Shown one piece after another: positions 28,055-37,478 of a stretch of DNA of 64,000 nt. Source of the stretch: Gammaproteobacteria bacterium. Lineage in GTDB: Bacteria; Pseudomonadota; Gammaproteobacteria; Eutrophobiales; Eutrophobiaceae. Location of the stretch: NCBI GenBank assembly GCA_004297165.1, contig SCUJ01000006.1:1584045-1648044 (forward strand), written 5' to 3'. The stretch's first letter is position 1, and each line of letters begins with the position of its first letter. The notes below the pieces were generated by a model. That model ran no database searches. It had not been told where the DNA came from and saw only the letters and a program-made list of their open reading frames with translations. The translations under genes were made by a program, and so were the position numbers.

Positions 28055-30001
28055 CTAGTTCTTTTTGTCTTCGTCGACTTCCTCGAACTCGGCATCCACC
28101 ACATTCTCGTTGCCTCCGCCTGCCTGCTGCCCCGGCTCACCCGCGCCAGCGGACGCGCCGGACGGCTGGCCTTGCGCCTGTCCCGCTTCCTTGTAGACCC
28201 GCTCCGCGAGCTTGCCCGCGATCTCGGTCAGCTTGGTCGTGGCCTCCTCGATGCGCTCCTTGTCGTCGCCCTTGATGGCCGTTTCGACCTTCTCTATCGC
28301 GGCGTTGATATCCGCCTTCTCCTTGTCGCTTACCTTGTCGCCAAGATCCGTCATGGACTTGCGCGTGGCATGCACCATGTTTTCCGCCGTATTGCGCGCG
28401 TCAATCAGCGCCCGTTGGCGGCGATCCTCCTCGGCATGGGCCTCGGCGTCGCGGATCATGCGGTTCACCTCATCCTCCGAAAGTCCGCTGGAGGCCTTGA
28501 TGATGATGGACTGCTGCTTGCCGGTCGCCTTGTCCTTCGCCGAGACATTGAGAATGCCGTTGGCGTCGATGTTGAAGCTGACCTCGATCTGCGGCACGCC
28601 GCGGGGCGCCGGGGTGATGTCGGTCAGATCGAACCGGCCGAGCGATTTGTTACCCGCGGCCATCTCGCGTTCGCCCTGCAGGACATGCACGGTGACCGCC
28701 GTCTGACTGTCCTCGGCCGTGGAGAAGGTCTGATTCGCCTTGGTCGGGATGGTGGTGTTCTTTTCTATCAGCTTGGTCATGACGCCGCCCAGGGTCTCGA
28801 TGCCGAGCGACAGCGGGGTCACGTCCAGCAGGAGCACGTCCTTGACGTCGCCGCCCAGCACGCCGGCCTGGATCGCCGCCCCGGCGGCAACCGCCTCGTC
28901 GGGGTTCACATCCTTGCGCGCCTCCTTGCCGAAGATCTCCTTCACCGTCTCCTGCACCTTGGGCATGCGGGTCTGCCCGCCCACCAGAATGACCTCATTG
29001 ATATCGCCAGGGGACACGCCGGCGTCCTTCAAGGCCATCTTGCACGGATTGATGGTGCGCTTGATCAGTTCCTCGACCAGGGATTCCAGGGTGGCGCGGG
29101 TCAACTTCAGGTTGAGATGTTTCGGGCCGCTGGCGTCCGCGGTGATGTATGGCAGATTGATATCGGTCTGCTTGGACTCGGACAGCTCACACTTGGCCTT
29201 TTCCGCCGCTTCCTTCAGCCGTTGCAGGGCCAGCGGGTCATTGTGTAAATCAATCCCCGACTGCTTTTTAAACTCCGAGCAGAGCCATTCGATGATCCGC
29301 ATATCGAAGTCTTCGCCGCCCAGGAAGGTGTCGCCGTTGGTGGAGAGCACCTCGAACTGATGCTCGCCGTCCACCTCGGCGATCTCGATGATCGAGATGT
29401 CGAAGGTGCCGCCGCCGAGGTCATAGACCGCCAGCTTGATATCGCCATGCTTCTTGTCCATGCCATAGGCAAGCGCCGCCGCGGTGGGTTCGTTGATGAT
29501 GCGCTTCACCTCCAGTCCGGCGATGCGGCCGGCGTCCTTGGTCGCCTGGCGCTGGGAGTCGTTGAAATAGGCCGGGACGGTGATGACCGCCTCCCTGACC
29601 TCCTCGCCCAGATAATCTTCCGCGGTCTTCTTCATCTTCATCAGCACGCGGGCAGAGATCTCGGGCGGGGCCATTTTCTTGCCTTTCACATCGACCCACG
29701 CATCCCCGTTGTCCGCCTGGCAGATCTTGTAGGGCACCATGTTGATGTCCTTCTGCACGATATCGTCCTTGAAGCGGCGCCCGATCAGGCGCTTGATCGC
29801 GAACAGGGTATTCTTGGGATTGGTGACGGCCTGGCGCTTGGCGGATTGTCCAACCAGGACTTCTTCATCGTCCGTATAGGCGACGATGGAAGGCGTAGTG
29901 CGGGCGCCCTCGCTGTTCTCGATGATCCTGACCGAACCGCCTTCCAGGATGGCGACGCAGGAGTTGGTCGTGCCGAGATCGATGCCGATAATCTTTGCCA
30001 T
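28055..30001 (-). CDS. dnaK: Chaperone protein DnaK (Hsp70)
   Basis: A 648-residue Hsp70 chaperone. The ATPase domain starts [26 protein letters not shown]; the second phosphate loop is [16 protein letters not shown] near residue 200. The signature [17 protein letters not shown] is near 340, the linker and substrate-binding domain [34 protein letters not shown] near 390-420, and a lid domain with a glycine- and glutamine-rich tail ends [12 protein letters not shown]. It acts with DnaJ and GrpE encoded alongside. A sigma-32-like promoter lies in the 104-base spacer after grpE, so it can be made independently of grpE. Confidence 0.98.
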   Translation of the reverse strand: MAKIIGIDLGTTNSCVAILEGGSVRIIENSEGARTTPSIVAYTDDEEVLVGQSAKRQAVTNPKNTLFAIKRLIGRRFKDDIVQKDINMVPYKICQADNGDAWVDVKGKKMAPPEISARVLMKMKKTAEDYLGEEVREAVITVPAYFNDSQRQATKDAGRIAGLEVKRIINEPTAAALAYGMDKKHGDIKLAVYDLGGGTFDISIIEIAEVDGEHQFEVLSTNGDTFLGGEDFDMRIIEWLCSEFKKQSGIDLHNDPLALQRLKEAAEKAKCELSESKQTDINLPYITADASGPKHLNLKLTRATLESLVEELIKRTINPCKMALKDAGVSPGDINEVILVGGQTRMPKVQETVKEIFGKEARKDVNPDEAVAAGAAIQAGVLGGDVKDVLLLDVTPLSLGIETLGGVMTKLIEKNTTIPTKANQTFSTAEDSQTAVTVHVLQGEREMAAGNKSLGRFDLTDITPAPRGVPQIEVSFNIDANGILNVSAKDKATGKQQSIIIKASSGLSEDEVNRMIRDAEAHAEEDRRQRALIDARNTAENMVHATRKSMTDLGDKVSDKEKADINAAIEKVETAIKGDDKERIEEATTKLTEIAGKLAERVYKEAGQAQGQPSGASAGAGEPGQQAGGGNENVVDAEFEEVDEDKKN

Positions 30002-30064
30002 GTGTTATCTCCAGAATACCTTTGCTGTATGAAAAAATCGTTATGGATCCGAAAGCTGTCTCAT

Positions 30065-30092
30065 ATATTGGGTCTGGGCAAGGGAATTCAAG
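30065..30092 (-). promoter_or_regulatory. Candidate sigma-32 heat-shock promoter for dnaK
   Basis: Minus-strand CTTGAA (30092-30087), 14-base spacer, CCCAATAT (30072-30065). This is one base from the sigma-32 consensus CTTGAA-N13-15-CCCCATNT. It lies between the grpE stop and the dnaK start and gives a leader of about 55 nt. Confidence 0.6.
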
Positions 30093-30105
30093 CCCCGCCC
30101 CCGGG

Positions 30106-30723
30106 TCAGCGCGCCACGACCACCATGGCGGGCCGCACCAGGCGGCCGTTCAGCTCGTAGCCCTTCTGCATAACCAGTGTAATTACCCCGGATTCGACCC
30201 CCTCCGCGGGTTGCGTGGTCACCGCCTCGTGCCGCTCGGGATTGAATTTCTCGGCCTGGGGATCCATCGCCACAATACCGAATTTCTGGAGCGTGTCCGT
30301 GAATTTTTGCAAGGTGAGCGTCATCCCTTCCCGCAGGCCCTGAATATCCGTCTGGTCCGGGCCTACCGAGAGCCCGAGCTCCAAGCTGTCCACCACCGGC
30401 AACAGGTCCCGGACGAATTTTTCCAGCGCGAATTTATGGGCGTTTTCCACATCCCGCAGGGTGCGCTTGCGCAGGTTATCCATCTCCGCCTGGGCGCGCA
30501 GGGCCTTGTCGCGCTGTTCCTCGACCTGCCGGCGCATGGCCTCCACGGCTGTCCGCAAGCGCTCCAACTCATCCTCCTGCGTGAGCGGCGTGGCCTCCGC
30601 GCCGGTGGCGGCATCCGCTCCTTCCGCAGGTAGTTCCGCCGCCGCATTGATTCCGGACAGGGCCGCAACCTCGCGCTCGATTATCTGATGGTCATCCGCT
30701 GGTGTGTTTTGTTCCGCGCTCAT
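30106..30723 (-). CDS. grpE: Nucleotide exchange factor GrpE
   Basis: A 205-residue exchange factor that releases ADP from DnaK. An acidic, disordered-looking N-terminus leads to a long coiled coil (QEDELERLRTAVEAMRRQVEEQRDKALRAQAEMDNLRKRTLRDVENAHKFALEKFVRDLLPVVDSLE, residues about 50-115). The conserved beta domain FNPERHEAVTTQP and GYELNGRLVRPAMVVVAR ends the protein. It sits between hrcA and dnaK in the usual stress operon order and has its own heat-shock promoter. Confidence 0.97.
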   Translation of the reverse strand: MSAEQNTPADDHQIIEREVAALSGINAAAELPAEGADAATGAEATPLTQEDELERLRTAVEAMRRQVEEQRDKALRAQAEMDNLRKRTLRDVENAHKFALEKFVRDLLPVVDSLELGLSVGPDQTDIQGLREGMTLTLQKFTDTLQKFGIVAMDPQAEKFNPERHEAVTTQPAEGVESGVITLVMQKGYELNGRLVRPAMVVVAR

Positions 30724-30786
30724 GATGTTCCTCGTAGTGATAAAACAAAGCTACCCCTTGCATCCTCGCTGCAATCGTTTAGGGTC

Positions 30787-30814
30787 TTATGGGGACTAGC
30801 TGGAAGAATTCAAG
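30787..30814 (-). promoter_or_regulatory. Candidate sigma-32 heat-shock promoter for grpE
   Basis: Minus-strand CTTGAA (30814-30809), 14-base spacer, CCCCATAA (30794-30787). It matches the sigma-32 consensus nearly completely and overlaps the end of hrcA, about 65 bases before the grpE start. It would separate heat induction of grpE from HrcA control. Confidence 0.65.
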
Positions 30815-31857
30815 GCCATCCCGAGCATCTTCGCCGTGATGTCGACGACCGGGATGACCCGTTCATAGTTCATCCGGGTGGGGCCAAGCACCCCGAGCAC
30901 CCCGAGTATCTGGCCATCCACTTCATAGGGCGAAGTGACGACGCTGCAATCGCCCAGGACCTCGTAACCGGATTCCTCGCCGATGAAGATCTGCACCCCC
31001 TCTGCATTGATGGCCTGTTCCAGCAGGTGGAGGATATCGCGCTTCTGGTTGAAGCTGTCGAAGAGTTTTTTCAGTTTCTCCAGATTGGACAACTCGGCGA
31101 CGTTCATCAGATTGGTGTGCCCGGACAGCAGATAATCACCCCGGGGCATCTGCGGATCCTGGGCGAAGGCCTTCTGGGCCATCTCGATGGCGAATTGCAT
31201 GCTCGAGTTGACGTCCTCACGCATCTTGTGCAATTCCGCTAGGATCTCCTGGCGCACCCGCTGCAAATCCTTACCTGAATACATGGCATTAAGATAATTG
31301 GCGGCCTGTTGCAGCTCCGCCGCCGTATAGGTGCGGTTGGTATGAATGATGCGATTCTGAATCTCCTCATCGTTCACAACCAGGATCACCAGGACCCGGT
31401 TATCGGACAGCGACAGGAATTCAACCTGCCGCAGGGACCGGGGATTGGTGCGCGGCAGCATCACGATGCCGGCGAGGCTCGTAATCTCGGACAGCATCTC
31501 CGAGGTCTTCTCCAGCAGCAGGTGAACGTCCTTCCCTTTTTCGAGTTCCCTGGCGATGCGGGCGGCATGCTTGTCGTCCAGCTTGTCCACGCGCAGGAGG
31601 GTATCGACGAACAGGCGGTAGCCCCTGGCCGTGGGTATGCGGCCGGCGGAGGTATGGGGCGCCATCAGGAGGCCCAGGTCCTCCAGATCCGCCATGACAT
31701 TGCGGATGGTGGCCGGGCTCAGGTCGCTGCCGATATCGCGGGCCAGCGTCCGGGAGCCGACCGGCTGACCGTCCATGATGAAATGTTCCACCAGGCTCTT
31801 GAACAGAAACAGGCTGCGTTCCGAAAGCGTCGAGGGATCAGTGGTTAAGGTCTTCAA
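30796..31857 (-). CDS. hrcA: Heat-inducible transcription repressor HrcA
   Basis: A 353-residue repressor that binds the CIRCE operator. The N-terminal winged helix is LSERSLFLFKSLVEHFIMDGQPVGSRTLARDIGSDLSPATIRNVMADLEDLGLL (residues 12-65); the C-terminal GAF-like domain includes YEVDGQILGVLGVLGPTRMNYERVIPVVDITA. No ATG is available upstream in frame, so the TTG at 31857 is used; the domain would begin about 11 residues later. A CIRCE element lies 36 bases upstream over the promoter, indicating self-repression. Confidence 0.95.
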   Translation of the reverse strand: MKTLTTDPSTLSERSLFLFKSLVEHFIMDGQPVGSRTLARDIGSDLSPATIRNVMADLEDLGLLMAPHTSAGRIPTARGYRLFVDTLLRVDKLDDKHAARIARELEKGKDVHLLLEKTSEMLSEITSLAGIVMLPRTNPRSLRQVEFLSLSDNRVLVILVVNDEEIQNRIIHTNRTYTAAELQQAANYLNAMYSGKDLQRVRQEILAELHKMREDVNSSMQFAIEMAQKAFAQDPQMPRGDYLLSGHTNLMNVAELSNLEKLKKLFDSFNQKRDILHLLEQAINAEGVQIFIGEESGYEVLGDCSVVTSPYEVDGQILGVLGVLGPTRMNYERVIPVVDITAKMLGMALNSSS

Positions 31858-31890
31858 CTTGCACCGGCTGGATGACTGGTTTACGAGGCG

Positions 31891-31919
31891 AATCTAGCAC
31901 TCTATCTGTATGAGTGCAA
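31891..31919 (-). promoter_or_regulatory. hrcA promoter
   Basis: Minus-strand TTGCAC (31919-31914), 17-base spacer, TAGATT (31896-31891). Both boxes fit sigma-70 and the spacing is ideal. The CIRCE inverted repeat covers both boxes and the spacer, so HrcA binding would block this promoter directly. Confidence 0.65.
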
Positions 31920-31920
31920 A
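31894..31920. promoter_or_regulatory. CIRCE operator
   Basis: CTAGCACTC-tatctgtat-GAGTGCAAA matches the CIRCE consensus TTAGCACTC-N9-GAGTGCTAA with one mismatch in each arm and the exact 9-base spacer. It lies between the divergent hrcA and nadK genes and is the expected HrcA target. It may also touch nadK transcription. Confidence 0.85.
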
Positions 31921-31980
31921 AGAATATTGGCGGTTCGCCCGCGCCATGATAAGTTGCGCGCAAAGTCTTTAGAATCAGAC

Positions 31981-32841
31981 ATGTTCAAGCGCATCGTTCT
32001 CATAACCAATTCCAGCGATCTGCCGATCACGGACACGCTGTTGTCGGTTACGGGCGTCCTCAAGACTCATAATATCGACATCGTGCTGGACGAGTATTGC
32101 GCCAGACGCCTCCCGGATTCCGGTTACCCGTCGCTCCAATCCAAGGCAGCGCTCGCCGGCTGTGACATGGCCATAGCCATCGGCGGCGATGGCACGATGC
32201 TGCGCGCGGCGCATCTGCTCGCGGACTTCGATATCCCGCTGCTCGGAATAAACCGCGGCAGGCTTGGATTTCTCGCGGACATCCCTTCGGATTCCGTGGT
32301 GGCGCATCTGGAAGGAATCCTGGCCGGCGACTATGTGGAGGATCACCGGTTCCAGTTGCATTGCCAGGTGGACCGCGGCGGGGAGACCCTCGTCAAGAGC
32401 GACGCTTTCAATGACGTGGTGATCCAGAAATGGAACATCGCCCGTCTGATCGAATTGACCACCCATGTAAACAAGGAATTGCTGCATTCGCAGCGGGCCG
32501 ACGGCATGATCGTCGCCTCGCCCACCGGGTCCACCGCCTATGCGCTCTCCGGCGGCGGGCCCATCCTGCACCCGTCGCTCGATGCGCTAGTGATCGTGCC
32601 CGTCTGTCCGCATACGCTCAGCAACCGGCCGATCGTCATCGACGGCAACAGCCTCGTCGAGGTGGTGGTGGGAACGCCGGAGATCGGTCATGCGCAACTC
32701 ACCTGCGATGGCGAGATCGTCACCGAGTTATCGACCGGGGATCGGGTCCTGATCCGCAAGAAGAACCGGCGCATCCGTCTCATCCATCCCGCCTCGCACA
32801 ACCATTTCAACATCCTGCGCGCCAAGCTGCAGTGGGGATGA
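31981..32841 (+). CDS. nadK: NAD kinase
   Basis: A 286-residue enzyme that phosphorylates NAD+ to NADP+ with ATP or polyphosphate. The glycine-rich catalytic motif IAIGGDGTMLRAAHLL is near residue 62, followed by INRGRLGFLADIPSD and the NAD-binding region DGMIVASPTGSTAYALSGGGPILHP near 175. ATG 31981 starts the domain; the ORF track start adds 18 residues. The nadK-recN order is typical in gammaproteobacteria. Confidence 0.97.
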   Translation: MFKRIVLITNSSDLPITDTLLSVTGVLKTHNIDIVLDEYCARRLPDSGYPSLQSKAALAGCDMAIAIGGDGTMLRAAHLLADFDIPLLGINRGRLGFLADIPSDSVVAHLEGILAGDYVEDHRFQLHCQVDRGGETLVKSDAFNDVVIQKWNIARLIELTTHVNKELLHSQRADGMIVASPTGSTAYALSGGGPILHPSLDALVIVPVCPHTLSNRPIVIDGNSLVEVVVGTPEIGHAQLTCDGEIVTELSTGDRVLIRKKNRRIRLIHPASHNHFNILRAKLQWG

Positions 32842-32884
32842 CCGCCACACCGCAGGTGTCGCCGATCCAATCCAGCACTCGCAC

Positions 32885-34561
32885 ATGCTGATCCAGTTGA
32901 GCATCAAGGACTTTGCCATCATCGATCGGCTGGACCTCGGGTTCCGGGCCGGAATGACGGTCTTCACGGGCGAGACCGGGGCCGGCAAATCCATTCTGGT
33001 GGACGCCCTGGGGCTCCTGCTCGGTGACCGGGCGGACAGCGCCGTGATCCGCCACGGCTGCGACCGTGCCGAACTCGCGGCGGTATTCAATGCCGCTGGC
33101 AATAAAGCGCTTAAGGCCCTGCTCGACGGTCAGGACATTCCCTGTGAGGAAGATGAAATCCAGTTGCGGCGCATCATCGGCGCGGATGGACGTTCCCGCG
33201 CCTGGTTGAACGGGACCCCCGTCACCGCGCAGCAACTGCGCGAGGCGGGCGAGGCCCTGGTGGATATCCATGGCCAGCATGCCCACCACGCGCTTGCCCG
33301 TCCGGAGGTTCAGCGGCAGATCCTCGATGAATTCGGGCAGCATGGTCCCCTGCTCGAACGGGTGGGCGCGGCCTGCCGCGACTGGCAGGAGAGCGCCAGA
33401 AAACTCGCCGCCCTCTCGGGGGGCGAAACGGATCACGCTGCGGCCATGGAACTCCTGCGCTACCAGATCGCAGAACTCGAGGCCCTGCAACCGGGTCCCG
33501 ACGAATACGCGCAACTCAATGCCGAACTCAAAAGGCTCGCCAACGCCGGACGCCTGCTGGAAACAGCCCGGCTGACGGTGACGGAATTGCGCGAGGAGGA
33601 TCACGCCCTCTCGCCCCGCTTGCAGATGTTGCTGGGGACATTGCGTGAACTACGGCAACTGGACGACTCGCTCGGCGGCAGTATCGAACTGCTGGAGGAG
33701 GCCGCCATCCGCCTGGACGAGGCCGCGGATGAACTGCGCGCCTATGCCGATCGCCAAGACCTTGACCCCGGCCACATGCAGGAACTGGAATTGCGCCTGT
33801 CGCGGCTTCACGATCTCGCGCGCAAACACAAGATCAAACCGGGAGAATTGCCGGAGCGTCTGCTGGATCTGCAACGGCAACTCGCGGACCGGGAGGGCGC
33901 GGAGGCCGAGGTGGAGAGCTTGAAGGCGCGGCAGGCAGAGGCCCTCAAGTCATACCGCGAGGCTGCCGCAACGCTGCATGAGAAACGCCTGCGGGCGGCC
34001 AAGGCGATGGCGGCGGAGGTCACTGCGCGCGTGCGCCAACTAGGCATGCGGCACGCCGTGTTCGAACTTGAAGTGAATGTGGACGACGGAGAAACGCCAC
34101 ATCCCTGGGGCCGGGACCAGGTGGAATATCTGGTGAACATCAACCCCGGGCAGGGCCTGTTGCCCCTGCGCAAGGTCGCCTCCGGCGGCGAGTTGTCCCG
34201 CATCAGTCTGGCGATCCGGGTGTGCAGCCGGGATCGGACCATACCCTGTCTGGTGTTCGATGAAGTGGATGCCGGGATCGGCGGCGCTGTCGCTGAGATC
34301 ACCGGCGGCATGCTGCACGCCCTGGCGTCACAGCATCAGGTGCTCTGCGTCACCCATCTGCCGCAGGTCGCGGCCCAGGCGGATCACCATCTGCTGGTCG
34401 AGAAAGAGACTGTGGCAAAATCCACGCATACCAGGGTGACGGAACTCGATGCGGCGGCCCGCATCGAGGAGATTGCGCGGATGCTGGGCGGCCTTAAGAT
34501 AACCAGCCGCAGCCGCGATCACGCCCGCGAGATGCTGGGCAGGAAGGCGGCCTCGGGCTGA
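32885..34561 (+). CDS. recN: DNA repair protein RecN
   Basis: A 558-residue SMC-like ATPase in double-strand break repair. The N-terminal Walker A is FTGETGAGKSILVDALGLLLGDRAD; two long coiled coils span about residues 150-360, and the C-terminal head has the signature KVASGGELSRISLAIRV and Walker B region CLVFDEVDAGIGGAVAE, then CVTHLPQVAAQADHHLLVEK. The length matches E. coli RecN (553). It follows nadK by 43 bases and is convergent with fur, ending 12 bases from it. No LexA box is obvious before it. Confidence 0.97.
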   Translation: MLIQLSIKDFAIIDRLDLGFRAGMTVFTGETGAGKSILVDALGLLLGDRADSAVIRHGCDRAELAAVFNAAGNKALKALLDGQDIPCEEDEIQLRRIIGADGRSRAWLNGTPVTAQQLREAGEALVDIHGQHAHHALARPEVQRQILDEFGQHGPLLERVGAACRDWQESARKLAALSGGETDHAAAMELLRYQIAELEALQPGPDEYAQLNAELKRLANAGRLLETARLTVTELREEDHALSPRLQMLLGTLRELRQLDDSLGGSIELLEEAAIRLDEAADELRAYADRQDLDPGHMQELELRLSRLHDLARKHKIKPGELPERLLDLQRQLADREGAEAEVESLKARQAEALKSYREAAATLHEKRLRAAKAMAAEVTARVRQLGMRHAVFELEVNVDDGETPHPWGRDQVEYLVNINPGQGLLPLRKVASGGELSRISLAIRVCSRDRTIPCLVFDEVDAGIGGAVAEITGGMLHALASQHQVLCVTHLPQVAAQADHHLLVEKETVAKSTHTRVTELDAAARIEEIARMLGGLKITSRSRDHAREMLGRKAASG

Positions 34562-34573
34562 GGCCCATCAATA

Positions 34574-34981
34574 TCAGGGTGTTTGCTTCGGCCGCACATA
34601 GAGGACCAGATTGTGGTCCTCCAGCACATAGCCGTGGGCCTCGGCGATCTGCTTCTGCAGGGATTCAATCTCGTTGTTCTTGAACTCGATGACCCGCCCC
34701 GTCTCGACACAGACCATGTGATCGTGATGACCGCCTTCGTTGATCTCAAAGACAGAATGTCCGGTATCGAAGTTCAGGCGCGTGACCAACCCCGCGGCCT
34801 CGAACTGGGTGAGCACGCGGTAGACCGTGGCGAGACCGATATCCTCGCCGTTATTGAGCAGGGCCTTGTAGACATCCTCGGCGCTCACGTGCCTGGTCTG
34901 CGACTGTTCCAGGATCTGGAGGATGCGCAGCCTGGGCACGGTCGCCTTGAGACCGGCATTCTTGAGGTCGATGGATTCCAT
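34574..34981 (-). CDS. fur: Ferric uptake regulator Fur
   Basis: A 135-residue iron-responsive repressor. The winged helix is NAGLKATVPRLRILQILEQSQTRHVSAEDVYKALLNNGEDIGLATVYRVLTQFEAAGLV; the metal site region is EINEGGHHDHMVCVETGRVIEFKNNEIE. In E. coli Fur the sequence after HHDH is LICLDCGKV with a CxxC zinc pair; here only one cysteine is present (CVET) and the C-terminus lacks further cysteines, so the structural zinc site is probably absent, as in some other Fur proteins. ATG 34981 starts the domain; the track start at 35041 adds twenty unrelated residues. Confidence 0.94.
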   Translation of the reverse strand: MESIDLKNAGLKATVPRLRILQILEQSQTRHVSAEDVYKALLNNGEDIGLATVYRVLTQFEAAGLVTRLNFDTGHSVFEINEGGHHDHMVCVETGRVIEFKNNEIESLQKQIAEAHGYVLEDHNLVLYVRPKQTP

Positions 34982-35142
34982 GATGGATGTGTCTGCCCCG
35001 CGGCTTGCCACGAACGTATTACTGACGCCAAGTATAACCAAAGCGCCGGGGCCTGTCGTATGGAATCACCCCCGTCAAGACAGCCGATTTATGCGCTGGC
35101 GCGTCTTGGGTTACAATGCCCCGGTCCTTTCAGGGTTTTCTC

Positions 35143-35682
35143 ATGATGTTCAGGAAATTATTACCGTTGATCCCCGCCTGTCTGCTGGTCTTGTCCGCCT
35201 GCGCCCGCTACGACGGCGACTACAAACTGCCCGGCGTATACAGGCTCGATATCCAGCAGGGCAACATCCTGGAACAGGAGATGTTCGATCGCCTCAAGGC
35301 CGGCATGAACAAGAACCAGGTGCGTTTCATCCTGGGGACGCCCGCCATCAACGATTCCTTTCACCCGGATCGCTGGGATTACGTCTACACCAGATCCAAA
35401 AACGGCGGCCGGCGCCAGCAGACCCACATCACGCTGTATTTCGAAGATGACAAGCTCGCCTACCTCGAAGGGGATATCGTCAGTTCCCTGCGGCGCCCGA
35501 GCGACGAGCTGCGACAACCCTCGAAGATCGTCGATGTCCCGCAGGGTAAAGGCCCCCGCAAAGGGCTGGTGGAGCGGGTCATCAACTCCCTGCCCATCAT
35601 CGGCGATCAGGGCCCGCAGAAACGCAAGCCTGAAAAGTCCGAGTCAACCGCATCGGATGAGGATCCCGGCGACGATTCCTGA
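35143..35682 (+). CDS. bamE: Outer membrane protein assembly factor BamE
   Basis: A 179-residue lipoprotein of the BAM complex. The signal and lipobox are LIPACLLVLSACARYDGDYKLPGVYRLDIQQGN; the BamE fold includes MFDRLKAGMNKNQVRFILGTPAINDSFHPDRWDYVYTR. The C-terminal 60 residues are a charged tail rich in S, D and P, longer than in E. coli BamE. Tandem ATGs at 35143 and 35146 are both possible starts. A TACAAT box about 30 bases before may be its promoter. It is convergent with the ABC transporter gene. Confidence 0.95.
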   Translation: MMFRKLLPLIPACLLVLSACARYDGDYKLPGVYRLDIQQGNILEQEMFDRLKAGMNKNQVRFILGTPAINDSFHPDRWDYVYTRSKNGGRRQQTHITLYFEDDKLAYLEGDIVSSLRRPSDELRQPSKIVDVPQGKGPRKGLVERVINSLPIIGDQGPQKRKPEKSESTASDEDPGDDS

Positions 35683-35694
35683 AACCACGCCGGT

Positions 35695-36462
35695 TTACGC
35701 GGGAAAATATAGCGACCTGCCCTCCGCGTTAACCTGCCGGATGGGGTGGCGGTACAATCGTTCCAGGGTCTCCTGTGTCACCACCTCCCCGACCGGCCCC
35801 GACAGCATGGTTTCATGGTCCTGCATCAGGATCACATGACTGCAGAAACGGGTGATGAGATTGACATCGTGCAGCACCATCACGAGCCCGCCCTGGGCCT
35901 CGTCCACCCTCGATCGAATCAACCCCATGAGATTGATCTGATGTTTCAGATCGAGGTGATTGGTCGGCTCGTCCAGCAGCCAGATCCGCGGGTCCTGCAA
36001 CAGCAGCGTGGCGAGCGCGAGGCGCCGGCGTTCACCGCCGGACAGCGTATTTACCTGCCGATGCGCCATGGTCTCCATCGCGACATCGCGCAAGGCGGCC
36101 AGGGCCAGCGCATAATCCTCCTCGCCCTCGAAGGACCAGACCGGCAGCCAGGGATGCCGGCCGATCAACACCGTCTCCATCACCGAACCGGGAAAGATGT
36201 CGTGGCTGTCCTGAAATAAAACCCCGAGCTTGCGGGAGAGATCCCGGCGCCGGATCGCCGCCAAGGGCGTCTCCTCGATGTACACCTTGCCGGCGGCCGG
36301 CGGCCGCAACCCGGCCAGCGTCAGCAGCAGGGTCGTCTTGCCGATGCCATTGCCGCCCAGTATCCCCCAGTGCTGCCCCGGCTCCAGCCGGAAATTCAGA
36401 TTGCTGCAGACATACCAGCCGCCGACGCTGATCGCGAGGGATTCGGTCCGCAACAGGCTCAT
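35695..36462 (-). CDS. FecCD/BtuCD-type ABC transporter ATP-binding protein
   Basis: A 255-residue ATPase. Walker A is GILGGNGIGKTTLLLTLAG near residue 35, the signature TLSGGERRRLALATLLLQDP near 140, Walker B IWLLDEPTNHLDLKHQ near 162, and the H-loop VMVLHDVNLITRFCSH near 200. It resembles subunits importing iron-siderophores or vitamin B12. The ORF track start at 37110 lies in the permease gene in another frame; ATG 36462, overlapping the permease stop by four bases, is right. No periplasmic binding protein gene is nearby, so the substrate is open. Confidence 0.92.
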   Translation of the reverse strand: MSLLRTESLAISVGGWYVCSNLNFRLEPGQHWGILGGNGIGKTTLLLTLAGLRPPAAGKVYIEETPLAAIRRRDLSRKLGVLFQDSHDIFPGSVMETVLIGRHPWLPVWSFEGEEDYALALAALRDVAMETMAHRQVNTLSGGERRRLALATLLLQDPRIWLLDEPTNHLDLKHQINLMGLIRSRVDEAQGGLVMVLHDVNLITRFCSHVILMQDHETMLSGPVGEVVTQETLERLYRHPIRQVNAEGRSLYFPA

Positions 36463-37478
36463 GGCCGCTGCCGCGCCATGCTGAAATGGAGCAGAAAGAG
36501 AAACAGCGGCACCCCGAGCATTGCGCTGAGGATGCCCACCGGGAGCTGCTGCGGGGCGATCAGGATCCGCGCCAGGGCGTCGGCCACCACCAGCAGCCCC
36601 CCGCCCGTGAGGACGCTGGCCGGGATCAGCAGCCGGTGATCGCTGCCGAACAACAGGCGGACCAGATGCGGGACGATGAGCCCGATGAACCCGATGCCGC
36701 CCGCCTGCATCACCGCCGTCGCCGTCAACAGCGAGGCCAGGAAATATATAAGGTAGCGCAAACGGTCCACGGTCACCCCGAGCGAGGCGGCCTGGAGATC
36801 GCCGTGGATCAACAGATTCAGATCCCGCGCAAAGGCCAGCGCCAGGCAGGTCGCCGCCGCCAGGACCACCGCGGAAAAACCGGCGTGCCCGGCAAAACCC
36901 AGGTCGCCCATCAGCCAGAAGAGCATGCCGTGCAGCCGGCCCGCCGGACTTACCGCCAGCAGGAAATTGACCACCGCGCCCCACCCTGCCGCGATCACGA
37001 CGCCGGTAAGGAGGACCCGCATGGGGCTCCAGCTCCCGCCGAGATGCGCGATCCCGAAGACCAGCAACATCGACAACAACGCGCCGAGGAACGCGCCGAG
37101 ATTCACCCAATACCCCGAGAGACCGGCGATCATCGCGAGCAGGGCGAAGACCGAGGCCCCGCCGGAGACGCCGAGGACATAGGGTTCGGCGAGAGGATTG
37201 CGCAACAGGATCTGCATCAGGGCCCCGGCGAGCGCCAGCATCCCGCCGACGAGGAAGCCGGCGATGACCCGCGGCAGCCGCAGTTCCAGGATCACGCTGC
37301 TGGCAACGGTGCCGTCGTCATTTACGATTGCGGCGAAGACCTCCCGCAAGGAGATATCCACGCTGCCCGTCGCGACCCCGAAGGCGCATGCGAGGAGACA
37401 CAGCCCGGATAATACAATCCCTATCAACAGGGTCCGCCCTGACCAGAGGGGCGAGGAGGTCTCTCGCAACAGGGCCAT
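36459..37478 (-). CDS. FecCD/BtuC-type ABC transporter permease
   Basis: A 339-residue membrane protein of the FecCD family with about nine to ten hydrophobic helices (for example LLIGIVLSGLCLLACAFGVATG and VIAGFLVGGMLALAGALMQILLRNPLAEPYVLGVSGGASVFALLAMI). The motif RNPLAEPYVLGVSGGA and the later GFIGLIVPHLVRLLFGSDHR, the ATPase contact, are characteristic. It overlaps rnfH by three bases (TGATG) and the ATPase gene by four, so the three are one operon. It occupies the place where ratA would be expected near rnfH. Confidence 0.93.
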   Translation of the reverse strand: MALLRETSSPLWSGRTLLIGIVLSGLCLLACAFGVATGSVDISLREVFAAIVNDDGTVASSVILELRLPRVIAGFLVGGMLALAGALMQILLRNPLAEPYVLGVSGGASVFALLAMIAGLSGYWVNLGAFLGALLSMLLVFGIAHLGGSWSPMRVLLTGVVIAAGWGAVVNFLLAVSPAGRLHGMLFWLMGDLGFAGHAGFSAVVLAAATCLALAFARDLNLLIHGDLQAASLGVTVDRLRYLIYFLASLLTATAVMQAGGIGFIGLIVPHLVRLLFGSDHRLLIPASVLTGGGLLVVADALARILIAPQQLPVGILSAMLGVPLFLFLLHFSMARQRP

